Counted from the stretch's first letter, positions 23,256 through 32,502 are shown. The stretch: DNA of 43,183 nt from an uncultured Bacteroidales bacterium (GCA_903899825.1 CAIUKU010000224.1:1-43183); one strand, 5' to 3'. Made by a program: numbers and translations. Notes: generated from the letters alone by a model not told the origin.

Positions 23256-24980
23256 ATGAAAATACGCAACTTATTCTTTTTTATCATTATTACAGCCGTG
23301 TTGTTAAATACAGCCTGCAAAACCATTAGCAAAAGCAAAACAAGCGAAAAATCAAATTCGGAGCGTCTGTTTATTGATGGTATTTTTATTGATGCCAATA
23401 AAGAGAAATTACTGGGAAACTATCAAAATGCCCTCGATTTGTTTACTGCCGTTCTCAATAAAGATCCTGAAAATTCAGCATCATTTTATGAAATTGCCCG
23501 TATTTACCAGGTTCAGAAAAAAAACAATGAAGCATTGGAATATGCCAAAAAAGCTGTTGGTATAGAAGGAGATAATATCTGGTATCAATTACTGCTGGCT
23601 GATTTATATAACAATAATCAACAGTATAAAGAAGCTACTGAAGTCTGGGCAACGATTGTCAGGAAAAATCCCGACAAAATTGATTCATATTACGATTGGG
23701 CCAATGCATATATTTTTGAGAAAAAATATGAGGAAGCAATTAAAGTGTATAACCTGATTGAGAAAAAAATTGGTATAACCGAAGATGTTTCCTTGCAGAA
23801 ACAAAAATTATATCTTTCAGCAAATAAATTTGATAAAGCAGTTGAAGAAATTGAAAAGCTTTCGGCTCAATCGCCCAACGATACCCGTTTTTATGCTATG
23901 CTGGCAGAGTTACATAACAGCAAAAAATTATACGATAAAGCACTGGTATATTATAACAAAATACTGGAAAAAGATCCCAATGATAAATTTATACACATTT
24001 CATTGGCAAGTTATTACCGCGAAATCGGACAAAAAGAAAAATCATACCAGGAATTGAAAACCGGAATCGGAAATCCTAACCTGGACATCGATACAAAAAT
24101 CCAGATTTTATTGTCGTATTATACCGTTACTGAAATTTACAGTGAACTGAAACCCCAGGCTTTTGAATTATCAGAGATCCTTGTTAAAACTCACCCTAAA
24201 GATCCAAAAGCATATTCTATTTATGCCGACTTTTTATACCGCGACAAAAAATACACAGAAGCCAGAGATGCATTTAGACAAGTGATTATTATTGACAGCA
24301 GTAGATACGCTGTATGGGAAACACTATTGATTGTAGAATCAGAATTAAATGATACTACTGCCCTGATGAATGAGAGTGCCAGAGCAATTGAACTTTTCCC
24401 TGAACAACCCTTGCTTTATCTTTTTTCAGGAATTTCCAATTTTCAGGCAAATAAAACTGAAGCAGCTATTAAAGCCTTAAAAACAGGTGTAGGATTGGTA
24501 GTGGATAATGACAAACTCAGCATTCAGTTTTACACTTATCTGGGCGATATTTATTATAAAAGCAAAGAATATGCAAAAGCTTTTGAAGCATTCAATAAAA
24601 TATTAAGCATAGATGAAGCAAACATTTATGTGCTGAATAATTACGCTTACTATTTATCACTACAAAACGAAGACCTTGATAAAGCGGAACAAATGGGTCG
24701 CAAATTGAATGACTTAGCACCCAACAATTCTTCTTACCAGGATACGTATGCCTGGGTTTTTTACAAATTAGGTAAATATGAGGAAGCCAAAAAATGGATA
24801 TTGAAAGCCCTTGAAAATGGAGGTTCAAAAAATGATATTATTTTAGAACATCACGGAGATATCCTCTTCAAACTTGGTGACAAAGAAAATGCATATCAAT
24901 CCTGGTTAAAAGCGATATCTATTGGCAGTGGTTCTGAATTTTTACAAAAAAAAATAGCCGATAAAAAATTGTATGAATAA
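23256..24980 (+). CDS. TPR-repeat lipoprotein
   Basis: 574 residues. A lipobox (LLNTAC, Cys21) predicts a lipoprotein. The rest is a solenoid of tetratricopeptide repeats: ALDLFTAVLNKDPENSASFY near residue 61 and then units about every 34 residues, up to YAWVFYKLGKYEEAKKW near 510. TPR lipoproteins of this kind act as scaffolds on the periplasmic face of an envelope membrane. Its last codons overlap the start of the DUF4292 gene by 8 bp, so the two are translationally coupled. Confidence 0.9.
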   Translation: MKIRNLFFFIIITAVLLNTACKTISKSKTSEKSNSERLFIDGIFIDANKEKLLGNYQNALDLFTAVLNKDPENSASFYEIARIYQVQKKNNEALEYAKKAVGIEGDNIWYQLLLADLYNNNQQYKEATEVWATIVRKNPDKIDSYYDWANAYIFEKKYEEAIKVYNLIEKKIGITEDVSLQKQKLYLSANKFDKAVEEIEKLSAQSPNDTRFYAMLAELHNSKKLYDKALVYYNKILEKDPNDKFIHISLASYYREIGQKEKSYQELKTGIGNPNLDIDTKIQILLSYYTVTEIYSELKPQAFELSEILVKTHPKDPKAYSIYADFLYRDKKYTEARDAFRQVIIIDSSRYAVWETLLIVESELNDTTALMNESARAIELFPEQPLLYLFSGISNFQANKTEAAIKALKTGVGLVVDNDKLSIQFYTYLGDIYYKSKEYAKAFEAFNKILSIDEANIYVLNNYAYYLSLQNEDLDKAEQMGRKLNDLAPNNSSYQDTYAWVFYKLGKYEEAKKWILKALENGGSKNDIILEHHGDILFKLGDKENAYQSWLKAISIGSGSEFLQKKIADKKLYE

Positions 24981-25812
24981 AATAAGTTTTCTTACCTATT
25001 GTTTGCTGTTTGTACTATTGATTGTCAGTTGTAAACCCACAAAAGAAATTACAGTTCAAAAAGAAATTACACCACAACCTGCCATTTCTAAAGAAATTAC
25101 AAAAGACAGTGTTTTTGACAATATGAGTAAAAGTCAATTTCGTTTCGAATGGTTAACAGCAAAATTTTCTGCTGACTATGAAGCAGATAATAACAATACA
25201 TCATTCAGCGGACAAATCCGGATGCGTAAAGACAGTGTTATCTGGATTTCAATTTCTAAATTTTCTATTGAAATTGCCCGAATGTTAATCACTGAAGACA
25301 GTGTTCAGTTTATTAACTGGATGGATAATTATTATTTTAAAAGTGATTTTAATTATATCAACCGCTTTATCAATAATGCAGTTGACTTTGATATGCTGCA
25401 GGCCTTTTTTATTGGTAATGATTTTAAGTATTATGAAAACGATAAATTTAAAACCAATTTTGATGGCATCCAATACCACTTATCAACCGTAAACCGGCAT
25501 AAATTAAAAAAATACATTAAAACAGAAAACGATAAATTAAAAATATTGGTTCAAAGTATATTAATAGATCCTAACACATTTAAAATCAAAGAGCTTACTG
25601 TAAAAGAAGTAAAAGCAAACAATAAACTCAAAGCAACTTACAATAACTACGAAAATATCAACGGACAGTTATTTCCTCAAAAGTTAAATGTTTTGATATC
25701 AGCTGAAAAAGAAATAAAAATCAATATTGATTTTTCCCGTATCACTATTGACGAGACTTTAAATTTTCCATTCAGAATCCCCGGAAGTTATGAAAGAATG
25801 TATCCAAAATAA
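24973..25812 (+). CDS. DUF4292 family lipoprotein
   Basis: 279 residues. A signal peptide with lipobox (LLIVSC, Cys20) leads to a Ser/Thr/Lys/Glu linker and then the DUF4292 domain (about 55-275). Typical stretches are FRFEWLTAKFSADYE, IRMRKDSVIWISISKFSIE, QFINWMDNYYFK and the closing FPFRIPGSYERMYPK. The domain resembles LolA/LolB-like lipoprotein-binding barrels in strand pattern, so it may carry lipids or lipoproteins at the outer membrane; that is inference. It overlaps the TPR gene by 8 bp and is followed 40 bp later by the EnvC-like gene. Confidence 0.87.
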   Translation: MNKISFLTYCLLFVLLIVSCKPTKEITVQKEITPQPAISKEITKDSVFDNMSKSQFRFEWLTAKFSADYEADNNNTSFSGQIRMRKDSVIWISISKFSIEIARMLITEDSVQFINWMDNYYFKSDFNYINRFINNAVDFDMLQAFFIGNDFKYYENDKFKTNFDGIQYHLSTVNRHKLKKYIKTENDKLKILVQSILIDPNTFKIKELTVKEVKANNKLKATYNNYENINGQLFPQKLNVLISAEKEIKINIDFSRITIDETLNFPFRIPGSYERMYPK

Positions 25813-25822
25813 AAAAAAACTG

Positions 25823-25830
25823 TATCTTTG
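25823..25830 (+). promoter_or_regulatory. -7 promoter box (TATCTTTG) before the EnvC-like gene
   Basis: Exact TAnnTTTG match 22 bp before the start codon. It suggests that this gene also has its own promoter inside the operon. Confidence 0.5.
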
Positions 25831-25852
25831 AACGCTTTGAATTATAAAAACA

Positions 25853-27196
25853 ATGACAGATCAGTTTAAATCGACTTTTTATCCACTTTCCAGGCAAATT
25901 GCATTTGGAATAATATATGTAATTATATTATCCCTATCCTGTTATTCTCAAATTGACAAAACTAAACTCCAGGAAAACAAGAAAAAAATTGAGGAAGAAA
26001 TTCAATTTACCAATCATCTGTTAAATGAAACCAAAAAAAACAAACAAACTTCTCTAAACCAATTAATTATTATAAAAAATCAAATTGGAAAAAGAGAAGA
26101 TTTGATAACAAATATAAGTCAGGAACTCAATGTAATAGTGGATGAAATTTCTGTAACAGAAAAAAGTGTTGACCAGTTAAATCAAGAACTTACTTCATTA
26201 AAAGCTGAATATACTAAAATGATTATTGCAGCAAACCGGAATCAGAGCGCTAACAATTTACTCATGTTTATTTTTGCTTCTGAGGATTTTAATCAGGCTT
26301 ACCAACGACTGAAATATTATCAGCAATATTCAGTTTACCGAAAAAAACAAATCAAATTAATTCAATTGACTCAAGATAAGCTCACGCATAAAAAGCAAGT
26401 ATTGGAAATTCAGAAAGTAACACAGAATCAATTACTTTCAAGCAATGAAAATGAGAAAAAGAAGCTAACAAAAGAGCATGAAGCTAAGAACCAGGCAGTT
26501 AAAAATTTACAAAAAACAGAAAAAGCTTTGTTGAAAACTTTACGCAAACAAGAAGCCGAAGCCAAAAAACTACAAAAAGATATTGAACGGATCATTGCTG
26601 AGGAAGTCAGGAAAGCCCGTGAAGCTGCCATATTAAGAGCAGAAACCGCGAGAAAAAAAATAGCAAAAACGGATATCAATCCAGATATTAAAGTAAAAGA
26701 GATTGCCAAAACAAAAGTTGAAGAAGAAAAGTTTAAAAAATCTGCAGATATCATGTCTGCTACACCGGAGGAATTAGAATTATCTTCCAGTTTTACAAAT
26801 AACAAAGGCCGCTTACCCTGGCCTTCAGAAAAAGGAATTATTTCAGGTACTTTTGGTCAGCATTCTCACCCTGAATTACCTGGTATTGTTATAAACAATG
26901 ATGGTATTGATATAACATGCAACCGTGGTGCAAATGCAAGGGCTGTTTTTAATGGAGAAGTTACAGCTGTTATTTCAGGACCCAATGGGAAACAAGTTGT
27001 GATTCTTCGTCATGGAAATTATCTTACAGTATATTCTAATCTCGAAAGTGTATTTGTCAAAAGAGGAGAAAAAATTACTACAAAACAACGTATTGGTTCT
27101 GTATATACTGATAACGATGAAAATAAAACCATTTTACAGTTTCAGATATGGAAAGGAAATGCTAAAATGAATCCTGCTGACTGGATTGCAAGATAA
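25853..27196 (+). CDS. EnvC-like murein hydrolase activator (degenerate LytM)
   Basis: 447 residues. An N-terminal hydrophobic stretch (about 15-32) exports or anchors it. Residues of about 35-285 are a long coiled coil rich in Lys, Glu and Gln. The C-terminal LytM/M23 domain starts near residue 320 (LPWPSEKGIISGTFGQHSHP). Of the usual zinc ligands, the HxxxD motif reads NNDGID and the HxH motif reads LQFQIWKG, so neither is intact. In EnvC of E. coli a similar loss makes the domain an activator of amidases and not a hydrolase. A partner amidase is not in this window. It ends the dut run. Confidence 0.9.
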   Translation: MTDQFKSTFYPLSRQIAFGIIYVIILSLSCYSQIDKTKLQENKKKIEEEIQFTNHLLNETKKNKQTSLNQLIIIKNQIGKREDLITNISQELNVIVDEISVTEKSVDQLNQELTSLKAEYTKMIIAANRNQSANNLLMFIFASEDFNQAYQRLKYYQQYSVYRKKQIKLIQLTQDKLTHKKQVLEIQKVTQNQLLSSNENEKKKLTKEHEAKNQAVKNLQKTEKALLKTLRKQEAEAKKLQKDIERIIAEEVRKAREAAILRAETARKKIAKTDINPDIKVKEIAKTKVEEEKFKKSADIMSATPEELELSSSFTNNKGRLPWPSEKGIISGTFGQHSHPELPGIVINNDGIDITCNRGANARAVFNGEVTAVISGPNGKQVVILRHGNYLTVYSNLESVFVKRGEKITTKQRIGSVYTDNDENKTILQFQIWKGNAKMNPADWIAR

Positions 27197-27238
27197 AATA
27201 TTACTGAAAATGATTCCTTTTATAGATATTTCAAAATA

Positions 27239-27310
27239 TTTTCAATAAGCTTTGCTGATTGAAAACACAAACATCAATATGAAACCGAATGTATAGTTTA
27301 TGCATACATT
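27239..27310. other. two hairpins between the EnvC-like gene and the lysozyme gene
   Basis: TTTTCAAT (27239-27246) pairs with ATTGAAAA (27258-27265), and AATGTAT (27288-27294) pairs with ATACATT (27304-27310). They lie between convergent stop codons and may end transcription in both directions. Confidence 0.4.
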
Positions 27311-27334
27311 GAAATAAAAAGAGTAAAACTTTGT

Positions 27335-28153
27335 TTATTTTTTACAGAGTTTACGCAAATCTTCCATTTTTCCATTAAATACATTAAAATCTACCTCCCC
27401 TGTTATCCCATTTACTTTTCCTCTGTCGTTGTGTTGCCAGAAATGCCATTGCTGGTTTAATCTTAGTTTTTTCTCGTAATAGTGGGCAATCCAGAATGGA
27501 TAAGTATCGAATCCCTGACCAGCAAGGTAATTGTTATAAAAATCAATATTGGTATAAATAATAGGTTTTATATGATAAGCCTTTTCAATAATTTTAAGCC
27601 AGTTTTTAATCCCTCTTACCGTATTATCTGCATGAAAACCATAAGCCAATATTTCAATGTCGAGTACTGGTGGTAAATCACCTTTTTCCAGCTTAACATT
27701 GCTGATAAAGTTTTCAGCCTGTAATTTTGAACTTATCTGTGGCCGGTAAAAATGGTAAGCACCTCTGATTATTTGATTTTTTTTAGCATTTGTCCAATTT
27801 AAATTGAAATAACGATCCATTCTGCATTCTCCTTCAGTAGCTTTAATAAAAGCAAATGAAATTTTTATGCTATCCACTTTCATCTTTTTTACTTCCTTCC
27901 AATTTATTCTTTCCTGATAGCGGGATACATCTATTCCGTGAACATTATATTTTTCGGGAATCGGAATGCCGAAATGTTTTAAATTTTTACTTTGATCGGA
28001 TGAGTTTGTGAATAACCGGTTTTCAATATAATAAAACAAACGTATTGCATTACGGCTTATTTCAACATGATAAAAATAGCCAAATCCAATCAAAACAAGG
28101 CTTATGAATGGAAATATCAATTTTAAACTGCTTTTACTTTTCTTTTTAATCAT
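27335..28153 (-). CDS. GH25 lysozyme (muramidase), membrane-anchored
   Basis: 272 residues. One hydrophobic segment (about 11-29) follows a basic start, so the protein should be anchored in a membrane with its catalytic domain outside the cytoplasm. The GH25 domain covers about 70-270. The catalytic residues are in HGIDVSRYQ (Asp75) and PPVLDIEIL (Asp165 and Glu167). Further marks are FAFIKATEG, GAYHFYRP and FWIAHYYE. The family cuts the MurNAc-GlcNAc bond of peptidoglycan. It lies opposite the EnvC-like gene, so the neighbourhood deals with cell-wall turnover. Confidence 0.92.
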   Translation of the reverse strand: MIKKKSKSSLKLIFPFISLVLIGFGYFYHVEISRNAIRLFYYIENRLFTNSSDQSKNLKHFGIPIPEKYNVHGIDVSRYQERINWKEVKKMKVDSIKISFAFIKATEGECRMDRYFNLNWTNAKKNQIIRGAYHFYRPQISSKLQAENFISNVKLEKGDLPPVLDIEILAYGFHADNTVRGIKNWLKIIEKAYHIKPIIYTNIDFYNNYLAGQGFDTYPFWIAHYYEKKLRLNQQWHFWQHNDRGKVNGITGEVDFNVFNGKMEDLRKLCKK

Positions 28154-28311
28154 TTAAAAAGCGGAATTAGTAAACATAAAATTATATTATTTTCATTGTT
28201 AAACCTATAGATATATTATCAGTCAGAAAACAGTTTTTAAATCTAAATTACAAATTTTCAAATGAGTAAACGAATAAACATAAACAAACAATACTTAAAA
28301 AAAGAGACAAA

Positions 28312-28338
28312 AAAAGGAGTCCTGTTTGAACTCCTTTT
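28312..28338 (-). terminator. intrinsic terminator of the first barrel gene
   Basis: AAAAGGAGT (28312-28320) pairs with ACTCCTTTT (28330-28338), loop of 9. On the minus strand a run of T follows, 18 bp after the stop codon of the gene ending at 28357. Confidence 0.85.
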
Positions 28339-28356
28339 CATAAACTATTTTATTTT

Positions 28357-28947
28357 TTATTGTCCGAAAGGATAAAGAATACCAATATTAATACCAATAT
28401 TAGATGCATCAAAAAAAGTAATATGATAGGTAACACTTGCTCCATATTTAAGCTCGTCGCCTATCCAAAAACCAACAGTAGGTGAAATGCCAAACTTCTT
28501 ATAATTATCCAGATGTTCATACTTAGGGATTGCAGGAGCTAAAGTAACTCCTCCAACAACATTGGCCGGAATTTCAGGTGTTGTTATAGAAGAATAAACA
28601 ACATACATTCCTAAACCCATACCTACATAAGGCATAAAACCTTCAGTATCTAGATAATATTTATAATCTGCAAAAACAGGAAGAATTCTGGTAGAAGGGT
28701 TAGAACCGGCAGGATAATCTGTTCCTTTAAAGGAATAAAACCCAATATTAAAGCCAATTGACATGTGTTCGTTCAGTGAATAAGCTACATCAGCATAACC
28801 ACCAAAACCCATATTAAATTTTTGTTCAAAACTACCAACGGGCATGGCAACTCCAGCATTGGCGCCAACACTAAACTGTGCATTTGCAATAGAAGAAAAG
28901 CCTGCTACAAGCAAAACAACCAAAACAATAGTTCTTAATTTTTTCAT
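28357..28947 (-). CDS. outer-membrane beta-barrel protein, paralogue 1
   Basis: 196 residues from the chosen start. The signal peptide is MKKLRTIVLVVLLVAGFSSI and ANAQ. The mature part has glycine-rich barrel strands (FSVGANAGVAMPVGSFEQKF, HMSIGFNIGFYSFKG, FMPYVGMGLGMYVVY, FGISPTVGFWIGD) and ends ILYPFGQ. It matches the porin/OmpA-like barrel family of Bacteroidota; no ligand can be named. An ATG 20 codons upstream (29007) is in frame, but it would put a charged stretch before the signal peptide and overlap the promoter box at 28995-29002, so I reject it. The next gene upstream is a paralogue. Confidence 0.85.
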   Translation of the reverse strand: MKKLRTIVLVVLLVAGFSSIANAQFSVGANAGVAMPVGSFEQKFNMGFGGYADVAYSLNEHMSIGFNIGFYSFKGTDYPAGSNPSTRILPVFADYKYYLDTEGFMPYVGMGLGMYVVYSSITTPEIPANVVGGVTLAPAIPKYEHLDNYKKFGISPTVGFWIGDELKYGASVTYHITFFDASNIGINIGILYPFGQ

Positions 28948-28994
28948 GATTTTCTTGAGATTAAATTCAAGGTACAATAATACTACTTTTTTTG

Positions 28995-29002
28995 CAAATT
29001 TA
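28995..29002 (-). promoter_or_regulatory. -7 promoter box (TAAATTTG) of paralogue 1
   Basis: Exact TAnnTTTG on the minus strand, followed by C. It lies 47 bp before the chosen start codon and supports it. Confidence 0.55.
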
Positions 29003-29120
29003 CTCAATATTTCTGTAAAAATATTTTACAATATAAGTAAAATAAAGAAAATCAATATAAGAAGCAGCGTTTAAGATTATTCCAAATAATTTTATACTAT
29101 TTAATGAAATAATTTGCAAA

Positions 29121-29150
29121 AAAAAAGAGCTCAAATATGAGCTCTTTTTT
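29121..29150 (-). terminator. intrinsic terminator of the second barrel gene
   Basis: A perfect 12-bp stem, AAAAAAGAGCTC (29121-29132) with GAGCTCTTTTTT (29139-29150), loop of 6, 20 bp beyond the stop codon of the gene ending at 29170. Each barrel gene therefore has its own terminator. Confidence 0.9.
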
Positions 29151-29169
29151 AATAATTATTTGAGTAAAA

Positions 29170-29727
29170 TTATTTTCCTAAAGGATAAATAAAACCAACA
29201 TTAATTCCTAAATGATTTGCATTAGAAACTATGTTATAACCAATGCTGGCACCATATTGAAAACCATCTCCCATCCAGAAACCAACTTTTGGTTCAAATC
29301 CAAAGTCGCTATTTGAAACAGTAGTTTCAGGTGAAAGTGTAATACCCATTAAAGTAATAGCAGGTACGGTTTGTGAACTCATGTACATACCAATTCCAGC
29401 ACCAACATAAGGTCTGAAACCTTCTGTTTGAAAGAAATACTTAAAATCAGCAAGAATTGGAATAACACTGAATGATGGCAAATCAATAGTTCCGATAGTT
29501 TTGCCACCAAAAGTATAGTAACCAACGTTTAATCCAACTGCCATATTTTCATTTATTGCATACTCTCCGATAGCAGAACCACCAAATCCCATGCCGACTG
29601 CATCACCAAAAGTACCCATTGGTAAAGCAATACCAGCTTTAGCACCAATACTGATTTGTGCATTTGAAGTAGAAGTAAATCCGGCTATTAATACAACAGC
29701 CAATACAATTGTCATTAATTTTTTCAT
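29170..29727 (-). CDS. outer-membrane beta-barrel protein, paralogue 2
   Basis: 185 residues. Signal peptide MKKLMTIVLAVVLIAGFTST-SNAQ. The mature part follows paralogue 1 almost strand by strand: ISIGAKAGIALPMGTFGDAV, NMAVGLNVGYYTFGG, FKYFFQTEGFRPYVGAGIGM, FEPKVGFWMGDGFQYGAS and the end VGFIYPLGK. The two genes clearly come from a tandem duplication. Upstream (29728-29908) the region is shared with the divergent peptidase gene and contains an interrupted dyad with arms GAACA and TGTTC (29762-29786). No exact -7 box was found for this gene. Confidence 0.85.
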   Translation of the reverse strand: MKKLMTIVLAVVLIAGFTSTSNAQISIGAKAGIALPMGTFGDAVGMGFGGSAIGEYAINENMAVGLNVGYYTFGGKTIGTIDLPSFSVIPILADFKYFFQTEGFRPYVGAGIGMYMSSQTVPAITLMGITLSPETTVSNSDFGFEPKVGFWMGDGFQYGASIGYNIVSNANHLGINVGFIYPLGK

Positions 29728-29869
29728 AGTTTTAAAATTTTAATTTATAATTCAATTAACCGAACAATATTAATATTTTTTTGTTCACTGTATCCATTCA
29801 TTTTTTGTTTTTTATTAACAGTTTTTTGTTGATAATTCACAATTTCTTCAATAATCTTTGAAAAATCCT

Positions 29870-29877
29870 TATTTTTG
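29870..29877 (+). promoter_or_regulatory. -7 promoter box (TATTTTTG) of the S46 peptidase gene
   Basis: Exact TAnnTTTG followed by CA, 31 bp before the chosen ATG. It lies downstream of an alternative TTG start at 29858, which supports the ATG at 29909. Confidence 0.55.
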
Positions 29878-29908
29878 CAAGCAATCCATTTTAAAAAAAG
29901 CCAAAGTC

Positions 29909-32080
29909 ATGAAGAAATTATCCATTATTTTCAATTTGTTAATAGCCATTCATTTATTTTCATTTTCTGCCAGGGCGGATGAAGGAATGTGGATTCCAAT
30001 GCTACTGGAGCAGCTGAATCAAAAAGAAATGCAGACCATGGGTATGAAAATTACCGCTGAAGATATTTATAGCATCAACCATTCCAGCCTGAAAGATGCT
30101 ATTTTGCTGTTTGGCAGTGGTTGCACCGCAGAATTTGTCAGCAGTCAGGGTTTAATTTTCACCAATCATCATTGCGGTTATGGTACCATACAGTCTCACA
30201 GTTCATTGAATCAGGATTATTTAACAAACGGATTCTGGGCAATGAAAAAAACCGAAGAATTAAGCAACCCCGGATTAACAGCAACCTTGTTGGTTAGAAT
30301 GGAGGAGGTCACTGCAAAAGTGATGGCTGTGATAAATAAAAATATGACTGAGACGCAACGTGATGAAGCTGTTGAAAAGATAAGTAAAGAAATTGTCAGA
30401 GAAGCAATAAAAGGTACTCATTACAGTGCAAGTGTAAAAGCTTTTTATTACGGAAACCAATACTATTTATTTGTAAGCGAAGTGTTTAAAGATGTTCGCT
30501 TAGTAGGTGCTCCTCCTTCAAATATTGGAAAGTTTGGCGGTGATACTGATAACTGGATGTGGCCGAGGCATACCGGAGATTTCTCTGTTTTCAGGGTTTA
30601 TGTTGGAAAAGATGGTAAACCTGCTGATTTTTCACCCGATAATGTACCCTACCAACCCAAAAAACATCTCGAAATATCATTAAAAGGATTTGAGAAAAAT
30701 GATTTTACATTTGTGTATGGCTATCCTGGCAGGACACAACAATATCTTACATCTTATGCAGTAGATTTATTATCTAGCTTCGACAATCCGGCCCGTATAA
30801 AAATGAGAGACAAACGCCTCGAAATTATTGGCAATGATATGAACAATGATAAATTAATCAGAATACAATATTCGGCAAAATACCAGGGTATTGCTAATGC
30901 ATGGAAAAAATGGATAGGTGAAGACAAAGGGATACAACGCTTACAAGCAGTTACAAAAAAACAGGAATTTGAGAAATCGTTTGTAAGATGGGTAGCTCAG
31001 GATGAAAACCGAAAGCATGCATATGGTAATTTAATGAACGATTTTGAGAATACTTATCAAAAATTAAAACCATATACCTTGGCTTATGCATATTTTTCTG
31101 AAGCAGGCCTGGCACCGGAAATCATTCGTTTTGCATACGGCTTTAAGAAACTCATTGACCAAAGTAAAAATAAATCAGTAAAAGCTGAAGATTTACAAAA
31201 AACATTGGATCAATTTAGAAAAGGATTGCCCGGCTATTTTAAAAATTATAATTTGAATACTGACAAGAAAATATTTTCCGAATTGATGAAACTGTATTAT
31301 GTGGATTGTGATAAAGCTTACCATCCTAATATTTTTGGCAGTATTCAAAAGAAATACAACGCTGATTTTTACCAATATGCTGAAATGGTCTACAATAAAT
31401 CAATTATGACTTCTTTTGAAAAAGCTGAATCATTTTTACAACATTATAAAGCCAAAGACTACCGCAAGTTGGAAAAAGATCCCGCTTACCAGTTGGCATT
31501 GAGTATCTATGAGAATTATATCAACAACATTCAGGATAAAATAATTTCTTTGAATGACAAAACCGATAGCTTGTACCGTATCTATGTAAAAGCAATGATT
31601 GAAATGCAGCCAGAAAAAAGATTTTTCCCGGATGCCAATTCAACGTTGAGGATTGCTTACGGAAAAGTAAACGACTATTACCCTCGTGATGGGGTACATT
31701 ATTTGCATTATACAACCATCGAAGGTATTATGCAAAAAGAAGACAGTACTATATACGATTATGTAGTAGAACCCAAATTAAAAACTTTATACAGGGCTAA
31801 AGATTATGGCCGTTATGCAAATAAATCAGGTGAAATGCCGGTTGCCTTTACGGCAACCAATCATACCACAGGTGGTAATTCGGGCAGTCCGGTTTTAAAT
31901 GCCTATGGTGAATTGATTGGTCTTAATTTCGACCGCAACTGGGAAGGTACCATGAGCGATGTTATATACGACCCTGACCAATGTCGCAATATTACACTGG
32001 ATATACGCTATTGCCTGTTTATTATCGACAAATATGCCGGAGCAACTAACCTCATCAAAGAAATGACAATCAAAGAATAA
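29909..32080 (+). CDS. S46 family dipeptidyl peptidase, DPP11-like
   Basis: 723 residues from the ATG at 29909; DPP7/DPP11 enzymes have about 710-720. A signal peptide (MKKLSIIFNLLIAIHLFSFS) leads to DEGMWIPMLLEQL, the S46 beginning. The catalytic His is in IFTNHHCGYG, and the catalytic Ser is Ser658 in GGNSGSPVLN. Residue Ser+18 is Arg676 (FDRNWEG). In P. gingivalis, DPP11 has Arg and DPP7 has Gly at this place, and Arg selects Asp or Glu at P1. The enzyme should therefore release acidic dipeptides in the periplasm for peptide nutrition. No peptide transporter complete enough to partner it is in the window. Confidence 0.92.
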   Translation: MKKLSIIFNLLIAIHLFSFSARADEGMWIPMLLEQLNQKEMQTMGMKITAEDIYSINHSSLKDAILLFGSGCTAEFVSSQGLIFTNHHCGYGTIQSHSSLNQDYLTNGFWAMKKTEELSNPGLTATLLVRMEEVTAKVMAVINKNMTETQRDEAVEKISKEIVREAIKGTHYSASVKAFYYGNQYYLFVSEVFKDVRLVGAPPSNIGKFGGDTDNWMWPRHTGDFSVFRVYVGKDGKPADFSPDNVPYQPKKHLEISLKGFEKNDFTFVYGYPGRTQQYLTSYAVDLLSSFDNPARIKMRDKRLEIIGNDMNNDKLIRIQYSAKYQGIANAWKKWIGEDKGIQRLQAVTKKQEFEKSFVRWVAQDENRKHAYGNLMNDFENTYQKLKPYTLAYAYFSEAGLAPEIIRFAYGFKKLIDQSKNKSVKAEDLQKTLDQFRKGLPGYFKNYNLNTDKKIFSELMKLYYVDCDKAYHPNIFGSIQKKYNADFYQYAEMVYNKSIMTSFEKAESFLQHYKAKDYRKLEKDPAYQLALSIYENYINNIQDKIISLNDKTDSLYRIYVKAMIEMQPEKRFFPDANSTLRIAYGKVNDYYPRDGVHYLHYTTIEGIMQKEDSTIYDYVVEPKLKTLYRAKDYGRYANKSGEMPVAFTATNHTTGGNSGSPVLNAYGELIGLNFDRNWEGTMSDVIYDPDQCRNITLDIRYCLFIIDKYAGATNLIKEMTIKE

Positions 32081-32099
32081 CTTCAGCATAAAAATACAG

Positions 32100-32453
32100 G
32101 TGGAAGCAAAACAATTAATACCAGACAAAAATCTTGTGGCATATTGTGGACTTTATTGTGGTGCCTGCAGTTCATACCTGAAAGGTAAATGCCCGGGATG
32201 TAAAGAAAACACGAAAGCAAGCTGGTGTAAAACCAGACAGTGTTGTATGGATAATAATTATTCAAGTTGTGCAGATTGTGAAAAGATAGCCTTCATGGAC
32301 TGTAAGAAATTCAACAATTTCTTTTCAAAGCTAATCGGGCTCATACTTCGTTCGGACAGGCCTGCATGCATAAGACGCATTAAAGAATGCGGCTATGAGA
32401 ATTATGCAATAGAAATGGCAGGCAGCAAAAGACAATCTATTAAAAGAAAGTGA
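32100..32453 (+). CDS. DUF3795 cysteine-rich protein
   Basis: 117 residues with a GTG start at 32100; there is no ATG before the conserved part. Thirteen cysteines are visible, in AYCGLYCGACSSYLKGKCPGC, the segment WCKTRQCCMDNNYSSCADC, and later single positions. This pattern is the DUF3795 mark and should bind zinc or an iron-sulfur cluster. Function is unknown. It follows the S46 gene by 19 bp, so the two may be co-transcribed. Confidence 0.85.
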   Translation: MEAKQLIPDKNLVAYCGLYCGACSSYLKGKCPGCKENTKASWCKTRQCCMDNNYSSCADCEKIAFMDCKKFNNFFSKLIGLILRSDRPACIRRIKECGYENYAIEMAGSKRQSIKRK

Positions 32454-32502
32454 ATTTGAATTAAATTTAACCCAATTTATACTTTTCTAATAATCAAATA
32501 TT

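Noticed and set aside
26428-26805. 125-codon minus-strand frame opposite the EnvC-like gene
   Set aside because: It is the mirror of the Lys/Glu-rich coiled coil, which gives Ser/Phe-rich antisense frames. The sense gene explains the region.
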